A stretch of DNA of 22,846 nucleotides, taken from assembly GCA_000226015.1 (NCBI GenBank), contig JH154795.1:2553-25398 (forward strand), in the 5' to 3' direction. A program made the translations under genes and the position numbers. This DNA is from Mnemiopsis leidyi (lineage: Eukaryota; Ctenophora; Tentaculata; Lobata; Bolinopsidae). Positions 1-11,600 of the stretch are shown in pieces. Within the stretch, counting starts at the first letter, position 1. Every line of letters begins with the position of its first letter. Under the pieces are notes generated by a model. The model was given only the letters and a program-made list of their open reading frames with translations, ran no database searches and was not told where the DNA came from.

Positions 1-230
1 CCCCCCCTACTTCATGTCGAAAGTTTTCCTTCTCATTTTGTAAAATTCTGATAAAATGTTCAAAAGAAATCAAAAATTTTCAAAAAAATTCCTATAAATC
101 CTAAAATTTTTTGATGACATCATCATTGGCTAAACCCCCCTCCCCCCTCGTCATCAATCATCATCATTTGGAAACCCCCTCCCCCTTAGGTTATGACGTC
201 ATATGTGAACGACCCCTAAGGTTTATAAAT
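1..230. repeat. C-rich repeat-like segment with an internal duplication of about 41 bp
   Basis: The window opens with seven C, and the block CATCATCATT..AAACCCCCCTCCCCCC (118-148) is repeated with changes at 159-187. It is followed by TGACGTCATATGTGAACGAC, whose sharp contrast with the AT-rich surroundings suggests the end of a dispersed repeat. No terminal repeats or coding capacity were seen. Confidence 0.5.
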
Positions 231-1332
231 TTAGGTTAATGTAGGTGAAAGTTAAATTCGATTTTTCCTTCAAATATAAAACTGTGTGTAAACATGATAT
301 TACATTGCATAAAACATGTTACATTTCATAAATAATGTTTGAATTTTCAAACCCCGGTCAAAGGTCTTATAGTTATTCAGAGATCGCTTATAACGAAAAA
401 AAGTAAAAATAACAAGTTTCAAAGATTTACAAATTACTACTTTTGCTGATTAAACACACATCAAAAAGTTCTAGTTCCTTTTCTACCCGTACATAGAATA
501 CCAACATAAGCGGAAGGATACACAAAATGCAATACTGATATTTAAGCAAACAATTAGTTATCAAATAACTTTTTAAGTAACGCTATCGGTATCATGATAA
601 ATCGTAAACGATGGTAATTGTAACGAAACTCTAAAACTAAGTAATATTTGCAGAAACAATGGCATAGAAATTTACATAACAGTGACTTTTTCATAGACAA
701 CATTGATCTATGATGTAATTGTAAATAACAGTGATGGAGCAAGAATTCGCATTTCTTTGCCCGACCAAAATTAACATAATCCTGCGAAAAACATGCCCAT
801 AACTTCAGAAAGTAATAACAACGTATTAAAATCAGCATCTCAGAAATAAGCGTATGGTAAACATTATGTCACGACTACTCTTGAATCAGGAGGAAATTGT
901 AGTTCAACAACTACAACTGCAGACCGATCGTGCATCAGGCAATAAGGCAAGTTAATGCAAGCTAGCATTATAGTGTCGCTTTTGTCCCACGACAGAATTT
1001 CAATACGATAGTTCAGGAGTCGAATAATGTCTCACCTCGCTATCTACCATCAAATGAGAATTTTCCCATCATCCCTTCATCTCCAGTGAAAACCGATTAC
1101 CCTCATTAAGCCGTAATCAATTCAATGACGTCGTCTCAATCACCCAGCACTTCATGAACCACAGTGGCTCCCGCAGTACCCTCAATCTGAATTACAAGAT
1201 TTCTGCTCAGCACACACAAACACACACAGTACCACGCTGCTGCTGCTGTAGGTCCTGATAGTGATGATCGGCGTACAGTACACTCAAGTTCTTGTCCTGA
1301 TCGACTGATATTGTCGTCACGTGACAATTACC
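1..1332. other. 3' flank and 3' UTR of CLASP, no further gene
   Basis: Everything left of the CLASP stop. I found no AATAAA or ATTAAA on the minus strand here, so the polyadenylation site is not placed. Bases 1-230 are C-rich repeat-like DNA. An open minus-strand stretch at 554-838 resembles nothing and has a random composition. Confidence 0.6.
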
Positions 1333-2672
1333 TCATCGCACGTTCCGCTGATGTCTGTTGTAATACAGGTACACCAGCTTTTTCTGCAAAACTAAACTTT
1401 AGAAGGAGAAATATCGGGGGACGACTTAGTCAGATAGGGAAAACTAGGTTACAAATCGGGAGTAGGGTAAGGGACATTTAGTTAGACAAGGAAACTTAGT
1501 TAAAAATAAAAATAGTGGTATTTACCTGACTGACAGTTAGACCCTCTAACAAAGCGTCTACTTTCTCAGTACCGAAGATGAGGAGCAGCTCCACCAGACA
1601 GAATATGCTCTGTTTCCGCACGTTGGTCTCCACGTGCGAACACTGCGGACACACTGCGGAGGCCAGGGCTGGTAGTCGAGATTCCAACATGGGCTGGGAT
1701 TCCGGTGTGTTCTGCTTCAGCGTCTGGAGGGAGCAGTGAGTTGAGTTTTCAAGTAAAACCGATTAAATCGACTAAGCTGGAAGCGCATTAGTTCAAGGCA
1801 TGGAAGTAAGAGGAGGACATTTCGTATATAGGTTTGTCTTTAAACAAACACTTAACGACTTGAGTAAACTTACCGAATAAAGAAGATTGACGACAGATAA
1901 TAAAACAGGGAAAACTTACCGAATAAAGAAGATTGATGACAGATAATAAAACAGGGTAAGTTTCGTGTTGCAACATAGGGACGATAAGATTCAGGATAGC
2001 TTCTGTTTTGTAAACCATTACAAGCAGTTGGTACAGTGACTCGCTCTGAAAAAAAGTCATATTGTTTTTATGATAAGCTTAGATTTAGTTTAGAATTAAT
2101 TGTTACTTTTGGCTAGCATTAATCATGGGAATAGCTGCACTGAATTTTATATTGCATGGTAAACTACACAGAGTTTTACTACTCATAAATTAAAATAAGT
2201 AGAATTAATACAAGTGGAATTAATTTAAGTGGAATTAATATAAGAGGAATTTATAAGTGGAAACATCAACAAGAGGAAGACTTACATCAGCATGTTGCAT
2301 GGGACATTTAGCCCTGACGATCTTGGTAACCACCTCCTCACAGTGGGGTGCCATATACTGGGCCTGATAGACCAGGAACTTGTTGAGAACTTTCAGGGCT
2401 TTAGAGACCAGCTCCGTATCGTCCTCTTCAGTACAGCTCATGATAGCACTCAGCAGGTCGTAACTGTTTTCCTCGTTGATGGACGTGTCTTCTTTTAGGA
2501 GGTTTAGAGATTCTATCAGAGCACCTGATTTCTCCTCTTGAGAACCTCCAAGGAGTGCTTCCAGGACAGAGAATACGGCGTTAGTTTCCGGCATACTCCC
2601 GTTTAGAGAAGGAGACTGGAGATGAGGCAGTGCTTCTGATCCTCCGTTTGTATTGTTCAGATTTGAGACGGC
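1333..2672 (-). CDS. CLASP: CLASP C-terminal TOG4 / CLIP-interacting domain and stop
   Basis: Exons 2672-2286, 2045-1920, 1723-1526 and 1383-1333, all joined in phase 0. Reads include FSVLEALLGGSQEEKSGALI, TELVSKALKVLNKFLVYQAQ, SESLYQLLVMVYKTEAILNL, VETNVRKQSIFCLVELLLIF and the ending KKLVYLYYNRHQRNVR before TGA. In vertebrate CLASPs this region binds CLIP-170, CENP-E and cortical LL5beta/ELKS partners, and the SSVRKACVFCLVAVHAVIG helix is plainly matched. The final KKLVYLYYNRHQ corresponds to the KLLNLYIKRAQT end. The donor at 1919 has a duplicate at 1873; using the first keeps the frame. Confidence 0.94.
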
Positions 2673-5600
2673 CTGAACAGGTTTTTCTGTCGGTTAAATG
2701 AAGGATTGTGAGTTGCAAGCTTGGTTTGAGAAGTTTATAAAGTAAAAAAGCTGCATGAGTAGTGCCATGAAATTAAATATGTGAGCAGTGAGAGAGCAGT
2801 ATGTCGCAGATTAATCAATAGATTAATAAGATCGTTTGAGACGCATTGCTTAAAACGGGAAGAACAGCTTGGTCTGATAAACTGATTAAACTAAGAAAGT
2901 GTTCAAACAACACGAACAGTGTGCACTTATATACAATCAGAGATTTATCATAAAGTAAACCAGAGACTCAGAAAAGAAAAGAAAATGTCGACCATGTATT
3001 TGCCATTATAAATCATTCGATTTGGAAGATTAATCTTACGACACAGCTGCACTACAGTTGTCAAGTGTTTTACCTGAAGTTCTGTGGTAAGAGATCGATC
3101 CCTCTGCTCACTGAAACTATTCTCCCGGTTCTTGTTGATACTCATCTTGCTGACCGGACTACTCAGAGCGTCTGGATTGATGTTTTCTGCGTCCACGTCG
3201 TACGTGTAGCTACCTGGACTGGAACCGAACCTATGGGAGCTTGTTAGGCTAGTGAATAATCCGGTAACATGGGGTAAATGGTTAAATTTAATTTATTAAA
3301 TCTATGCTTTGGGCATTTATCGAAGTATTTTCGGACCACAATTATACGTAAAACACACAAACAGACTATAGAACTAAACCCTCTTCCAGTGAAAAACAAG
3401 AAACCTCTGATTAATGGCATCAAACAGAGAAGCAGACTCTTCAGAGGTAGCAGACTGTCTGTCTGAGACGATCTTGTTGTAACCAGGGTAACCCATCAAT
3501 ACTTCACTTTCTTGTGACATCATGTTCGGCACAGTCTCTTGTAACAACATTACACATTGTCCCTGCGGGGCAGATTGGGGAGTCAGTGCAGTTAGATTTA
3601 TAAAACCGTCAGTGCAGTTAGATTTATAAAACCGTGGTTCCTGTCATGATGTTGCTGATGCGGTAATAAAAATAGAAACTTCGAGTTCTTATTTAAGATT
3701 AGCAAAACAAGCAATAAGTTAGTAACAGTTCTAGTTACCTGTTCGGCCTCAGTAACAGTGTTGAGAATGCTACTGAAAACAGGAGGACTATGTCTGAACA
3801 TAGTTGCTATCAAAGTAGCACTCTTTTTCCTGATATCTGGCGCCTGAAAACATAAAGTTGATAGCTTCGCGTACACCTGAGTATTCGTTTAAACTTTTTA
3901 AGTATCTCCGCCCATATTTCCCCTCTAAACAGTCATTGAACGTGCAAACTCAAAAAAACTAAGGAATAAAACCCTACAGATGTCCCACCAGATCAAAACA
4001 TTCAAGCGGTTAGCGTTAAATCTTAATTTTTCACCAGATCAAAACACGCAAACAGCCCCTAAGGCTAAAATTCAAGCATTTGGCGGTTACGATAATATGT
4101 GTTGAGATTTGAAGCAACACTCCGGGTCAAATCGAGGTGCATATCGGTTAAGGAGTTTTAGAATAAAAACCGGTCCGAGAAGTTGCAATGACGTAAGTTA
4201 ACGATAAGCACCTTGACTTGAGATAAACGTATATTAAAGCATAATTAGCACGGCTAGCCTACATTAGCTTTTAACTCTTTGGCGTGTTTTTCCCTATCAA
4301 AGCCGATACAACTCTGAGCATCTAAAGAGACTCTCTGAAACAGTAATTCCGAGAAGAGGTAAAGTCAGTATTAACACGGATATGTATGCTCTAACTTTGG
4401 CGCATATAACACTGGTACAGCAACACTTTTTGGACACAACAACACTGTTTGAAGCGCAAGTAAATAGTGGAGCATGCGCTGTAACAACCATACCTTGGGA
4501 TCGGTAGAACTTTGCAGCAGGACTTTCAGTCCTATCGTACTTTCTTTAGTTTGTATGAACTCCATAGGATCCATCACTTCGAAGGTGCATGACATGTACT
4601 CTAATAGTGTACCCTGTAGGATATGATATTCTGTGAATTTACACATTTAATGTAAAATAATCTAACTCAATTTTTACTGTTCACAAAGCTACATTTGGGG
4701 TATGTAAATAAATCTACAAACCTTCATTTTAGCGTTACTGTTGACTTGTCTGGAATCCAGGATGGAGAAGCACCAAGTGAGCTGCAGATCGTAAGGGAAG
4801 GACCGATGTAAAGTGTCCAGCAATCTCATTACCCGGTCGAAGTTACTCTGGGTTTGTTTCATGGACTGTAAGTAGAGCGCCTTGGCAAGGATAGTAGCTC
4901 CCCAGTCAGTCAGGTTGGTTCGGTAAAGTGCCAGGAACTCGTCCAGAACATCTAGCGTCTGGGGAGGGGAGTTACGGAGTTTAGTGGTATTTCTTTAGTG
5001 GTATTTTTTCTTTAGTGACATAAAACAGCTTTAGTGGTATTGTTTCTTTGGTGGTATTGTTCCTTTAGTGACATTGAACTGCTTTAGTGGTATTGTTTCT
5101 TTGGTGGTGTTGTTGTATTTGTGTTCTTCAATCTTATCAAATAATCTTAACAAACTAACTGATGGGCGAAGCATATTTAGAGCTTTAGTTATTCAAAAAA
5201 TGATAGTCAACATGTAAAAGCAGTGTTTGAGAAAAAATCGAATTTTTTCTCCGAAAACTTCTGTTTCATAAAAAAACTCGTTGGAAACACTTACAGTTCC
5301 TAGGATTTTAGCGTGGTTATCATTAAGAAGATTCTCGAAAAGCTGGAGAACTATTCTCCTCTCTCTGGTGTTAAAGCCTCGCTCTTCATTTATCCGGGTC
5401 TTTAGTTTGTGAACACCTTCCTCTCTGATCTTCCAGCTACTGCTCTCTGATGCTCGTACTATCTCTTGTATGTCCTGAAGTTGTATGTGTAGTGGACCTC
5501 ATTTAGCTAAAAATTCTATAAATAACCGACTGAACAGTTCGAGCCAAGTAAGACATTAAGTTGAAAACATCCTGTAAAATAATGGCGAAAGATACCATAC

Positions 5601-8600
5601 AATTTTGGTATAATATTATTACTATGGATGATGGATCGAGGAAGATCACAAAACGTTGGGATTAACCCTACGTCAAAAGAACTTAATTTAATACTAACAT
5701 TCAATTTTTTAAGAAGCTAAAAAAGATACGACAATTTTACGCTCAATTCATTAAACATAAAAAACAGAATAAACTTAAGAGAGCACACTTAAGGGTTGCG
5801 TATTTTAAACACTAATTGTACATGGTTTATACAATTTGCACTGTTTCAACTGAAGGTAATGGATGCAGACGGATATGGCGTTACTAGAGTGACAAGGCCG
5901 AGAAGAAGGAAGATTTTGTGGCGTAAGGAAGATCACAGTACATGACATGAAGAAGTTTGGAATACCTCCATTCTCGACTTGATAGAACTGTGATTGCTAC
6001 CCGCACTGGACAGGCGCCGTCTTCTATTTCTCTGATTAAACTATACTTTCAACATTACATTCATTATGGGACACATTTTTATGTTTCGCCTTTTTTAGGA
6101 AATTGTCTAAATGCTGTGCTGAATCTCAAAAGGGGGAGGGAGGGTGGGGGTGTTGCAACATATCGGTATGAACTTAGAAATCCTACCAAGTTCACTTTTC
6201 AACAAGATATTTAGACAGAATATTTCTTATGATCCTATGTGAATATGAAATAAAATCTATATGATATGCTAACTCACCACATCGTGTGAACTGCTGTCTG
6301 TAGAAGATGCTATACTGTCCTGACTAGTCATACGGGGTATGGTACCTCTTCCAAACGCCTGACAGAAGTTCAATTACATTGCTGATATTTATGATCAGCG
6401 TTAATTGATATGAAGATTAAACATTAAATTCTAGGATAAATGTTGAATCAACCTGTAAAGACAACGAAATTGGTTGCCCAAACTGCTGAAATACTGACAG
6501 GGGGCACCCCCCCTCCCAATGATACAAACTTACCGAAGCGAGACTGTCCTGGTTGAGATTAGCAGACGCACTTTTCCTGATGGAAGGAGTGCGAGGTTGG
6601 GCCTGCTGAGCTGTCCTGCTGGCACTGCTGGTACTGGCGGGGCTAGCCCGTCCAGGACTCGCTCGGTTATTGGCTGGGAGGGAAGTGTTAGTTGTCTGGG
6701 TTAAAGTAAGGTTATTTCTCGTACTGTGTATGTAGGAAAACTGAGGTGCTAGAAAATTTCAAACCAGAGTTTACGTTGTTATGTGCTTTAAGAAGAGGTA
6801 AGTTTCAGCCGAAGACATTCAGTGTAACAATCAGACTTACGGATTATAGAGCAACGAGAATTTCTCAGTATTGGAGGTGACATTTCATTAGTGACGACAA
6901 ATAATTGGTTACGTTTCACGACAGGTAACACGTAGCGACGATAGTTTTTATGTTGATATTCATGGTGAGTATTGGGTATAAAGGATATATGATAAGCGAA
7001 TGATGTGATTACCTCCGGGAATCCAAATAATGTAAATGTATGTACTCAAGGTATCCGAGAAAGGAATTCTCGGTGGAGCTAAGACCTGGACTCACCTCTG
7101 CGTAGTGTAGCCGACCTGGTTTCATTAGAAACGAGGCTGTTAACTGATCTGGCGCTGACGCTCCTCCTGACGCCACCACTACTGCTCCCTGATCTAGCGG
7201 CCGCTGCAATATGACTCCGAGTTATTTACTGACCTCCCCGGTGTTGTTAGGATCACATAGTGGATCAGATACTCGCACAGTAGTCATGCGGTCACGTGGA
7301 CACCGTCACGTGGGTTGGTGGGATCGAAATAATTTGGGGAATAAAATGCTTTAAATCAGCAGTTGAGCTACCTATACGAAGAAGAAAGAGAAAGCAATCA
7401 GCAAGAGATAGTTCAAAATAGCTGCTATGGTGCTGTAAGAAAAAGTAAGATCATGTGATGTTTGATTAAAGAGCTTTGATTGAAGGGGATGGGATGAGTG
7501 AGATATATAGCGACTTGAGCCACGGCTAACGGCACCGCAGGCTTGTAAAGCATACAGTCGGTTCTCCAAATCAGGAGAAGGTTGACAACGTTGAATGTAC
7601 GATTATTGACAGGCTCACACTGACTTCAGTTTGACTTCTTTTTCACGGCTTACATGGTCCAGACAAACGACTATCACTACTTAAGACATTCGGCTTGTTT
7701 TTATGTGTTCACTCGCACTTGAGATTCAAAATTACTCGAGCAGGTCACACCCGCAATTTATAGAAGGTTGCACTCATACTTGCATTTTTACAAAAACTCA
7801 CAATTCACTCATCAAACTACACCCATTGACTACTCACTCTACCTAAAATATTATTGATTTCTTGGTCGGACAGAGAATCAGTTTCGAAGCCTGAAAGGTT
7901 AGTATATTTGATCAACGTTTTGAATAAATCAATTAAATACATCAACCACCGATAGTACGATTTTGTTGGGTAGAATTTAAACGATTCTGGAATGCTTTGT
8001 ATCTGAGTATCTTACTTTTATCCCTATCATCGTCCGCCTCCTCCTTTCTTCTAGAAGATCTCTCGCTTGCTCGGCTAGACGACCGTTCCATTTCAAGTCT
8101 CATAAACTCTTCTTCTGAGGTAATAGATCGAACTGACGTTCTTCTAAACTGATCACTATCCTGAATGTCCATTTCAGCGGGTTTTCTGGATCCCTTGGGA
8201 CGTCTCTTAATTGTAGCATACCCCTCTACAGAACTGTAGTCTTCAGCATGTCTGGAAGATCTAGAATCCCTGGAGGAATGTCGAGAGAGAGCAGGATCAG
8301 GCTCTGCGGCTGCAGCCCGGGCTAACTCCACATCACGCTGGCTGACCCGGCTTTTGGATCTACCAGTCGTCCTGGGACTAGATCGGGACCGCTTCTGTCT
8401 CTTGCCACCGTCCCCGGAGGTATGGCGATGTCTCCGGTGAGACTCCTTGATCTCCTCCATTTCCCAATCAAACGATCCGCCCAGGCCTAGACCTATTTCC
8501 CTCGATAGTTCTAGCTCTCTTTGTGATGCCGCTGCAGCTGCTATCCGTGCTGCTTCGATGTCACCAATACTGATCCTACTGGCCCGCCCTCTGCTAGATC

Positions 8601-11600
8601 TGGAAGACTTTGGTCTGCCGTCGTCTGAAGATTCTCCGCCCCAGTCTCGGTGACCAGATGCAGAAGATTTGGAGCGTCCAACTATCAAGTGGTCCCCTTG
8701 ATCCATGGCTTGCATTACGTCCGATCTGTCTATCACCGTACCGGTCCGCTCACTCGGTCGGCGGGCTGAGAAGAAAAGTAATGAAAACAAAATATTTCAA
8801 AATTGATCAATTAAGAGTGCTTCATTATGTACGTAAATAAATTTTAAATTGCCGTTGCAATCTGCAACAGAAACATTACCCGAAGGAGAACATGATTTCT
8901 CACTGCTGCTCCGTGATCCCGACTGTATTACCAAGTTTGGTGTACTTTTGGAGGCTCTGAGAACCTCATCCTCCTCTTCTATGTCATGTCCCTCCAGCGA
9001 TTTCGGACGAGAAGAAAAGCCCATATCTATTTTGGATCGAGAATTTCTCTTAACGATAGATCGAGAGCTCCTTCTTTCTTCCCTGATATCCTCGCCTGAG
9101 TTTCTCCTTTTTCGGGAACTTTCTCTCGAGCTCTTTCTCTCTCGTGATAATCTTCTTGAGCTTCTTTCTCGAGAATTTTCTCTGGAGCGTCTTCTGTCGG
9201 TAGACCTTACATTGGAAGCCCTTCTTCCGTGTGAAGATTTTCGTTCACGCGATCTCTCCCTTGAGTTTTCCTTTCTCTGAGTCCTCCCATCTGAGCTCCG
9301 TCGACTGCCACTGCCACAACTACGTTCTGATCTAGAGTGTCTAGGGGAAGATTCTCCAGATCCCGACGAAGGAGAACCTTGCTTTTCACGGGCTTCAAGT
9401 TTCACATCTTTCATCGTCCGACGTTTACCAGCAGCAGAGCTCCTCTCTGACTTGCTGGAGCGGGCAGAAGCTGAGCTAGAGGATCTCCTGATAGTGTAAT
9501 GATACTGCTCCAAGTCCATATCTTCGTCCGACAGCATGCGTAGTGGACTTCCTAGCTTTTTCAGGGATTCGGGCGACGAGACGTCCGGGTTGAAACCGAA
9601 CAGCTCCGATCGGGGCAATGCTGGGACACACATAAGTAAACTGAATTAAAACAAACCACTTAACAACTAACTTATGACATAGAAAACGCACGTCAAAAAA
9701 CTCCTCTAAATGTAAAGGTGGCTTGCTTTAATGATCGGGAACACTCACATGATCGTCTAGAAGAACTACTGCTGCTCCTTCTCTTAGAACCGTCTCTATC
9801 GGAGGCTCGCTGAGCAGCGAGTATCTCCTCTGGATTTACGATGGTTCTCGAACGTGACGAGTCTGATCTAGTTCTGCCTGCAGCTAGTTTAAGTTCTTCA
9901 GTTAAATACTAAAAAAGCTTCCAGTAGAAACGGGATGCAACACGAACAAGCAAGGCAACAGTCATTAAGGTAGCAAACATCATTGGCTTACAAGGTTTTT
10001 GTGGGTCGATTTGTTTCCTGGCGGCCAGAACATCAGAACTGCTGATAGCGGTCCGGGACCGAGCGTCTGATCTGGATCTCGTTGCAGCTGCATACCAAAT
10101 ATTAGCAAGGCTCATTGAAAAGGCTGCATTAAGGGCGGCAAATACAGCTGTCAAGCACAGCACGAGGAACGAAGAAACAAAAAATTAGACCTCACATGAA
10201 TGATCTGGACATGTTTACACTCACGTCTAAAAAAAAAGGTCATGTACTGTAGAACCAAGAATTGACAGAATATTCATATATGAGGAGTATTCGAGCGTTG
10301 TTTGACGCAGCCCGCTAGACGCCTCTAAGTATTATTTTTAAATCTTACTCGAAAAATAAAAAGTTGCTTTAACACCTCAACCCCATATCGATGATCCATT
10401 TACGAATAAACATTAAACTGAATGTAAACTATTATAAAATTAGAATATCTTTAGTATTTCCGAATACTAATAAGCGCTTCACGACCATGTTACAAGGTGT
10501 AAACATGTACTTCAAACTCCCCCACAAAGACGTCAAGAAAACCAGACACACCTCGTCTCTCAACTGCTGAAAGTTTCTTCTTCCCTCCGCTACTGGACGA
10601 CCTTGACATGGTCGAAGCAGTCGAACTGGAGCTGTCACTTTTTTTCAGACCTGAACCAGTCTGGGTTACCCTCCGGACAGTGTCCGATCGTTTTAGAGTT
10701 TTGGAAGAAGATTTCTGTGCGGCTAGCACTTCTGAAGGGTCGATGGAAGTTCGGGACCGTGCGGCTCGCACGTCGCTAGGATTGATTGAGGTATACGATC
10801 TCATTCCTCGTGTCTTGGACTCTGAATACAAATCTGGTTGGGCTTTTAAGGGTTCTTGTTCATTGCTTTGCTGCTTCAACACCTCAACACCGAAGATCAA
10901 GAGAGTTTTGAATGAAGAAACTTTTATGTTAACTTTTCAAAGATGACAGAGAGTACATGAGGCAAAAAGACTTTAAATTTTATGATAACGCATAGAATTG
11001 CTTCCAAAAGTCGAGCTGTTATTGGAGACATTGGTGGGAAAAAAGACTCTTGCAGAGGTTACCTCCTATTATACAATATAACTCACTGCTTGAAGTAATA
11101 AACCTGGTTATATCGACAAGATTGACTCAAATCTCTTCTATCTGAACTAAGAGAATTAACTGAGCAGCTGAAACTTAGACAAGATCTGGTTACACTGACT
11201 GATCTCTGAAGTACTGCCACCGTGTCTCAAGTCTTGTAACTGTTCACGTGACGCGTGTGTAATGATTCAGTGTTATGACGAGCGGGTTTAGGTTGTCATG
11301 TGTGAACGTAGGTTGAGAAAATGTAAACAAAATTAAAAAACCCTACTGAAATCCCTCCTACAGCACAATGTACTATAAGATCAGCAGTCAGTTCAACTTT
11401 CTGAACTTACAGGATACAGACGTTGGAGCTTTTAATCTCGATCCAAGGTGTGGACTACCGAGAGGACTCCCAAACGGAGATCCAAATCTGGCCCGATCTA
11501 GAGCATCACCCGACCTTGTACGGTTTATCGCATCCCCAGATTTCGCACGGTTTATCGCATCTCCAGATTTCGCACGGTTAAGCCCCTCGCCTGATCTGGC

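Noticed and set aside
554-838. 94-codon minus-strand open frame past the CLASP stop
   Set aside because: Random-looking composition rich in Leu, Phe, Cys and Tyr, as expected from AT-rich DNA; no motif or homology recognised.
5536-5546. GTTCGAGCC resembling a tRNA B box
   Set aside because: No A box, acceptor stem or cloverleaf can be drawn around it.
8849-9280. 143-codon plus-strand open frame, Leu/Ser-rich
   Set aside because: It is the exact antisense of the CLASP RS-domain exon; repeated Arg/Ser codons leave the opposite strand free of stops. It has no splice logic or homology.
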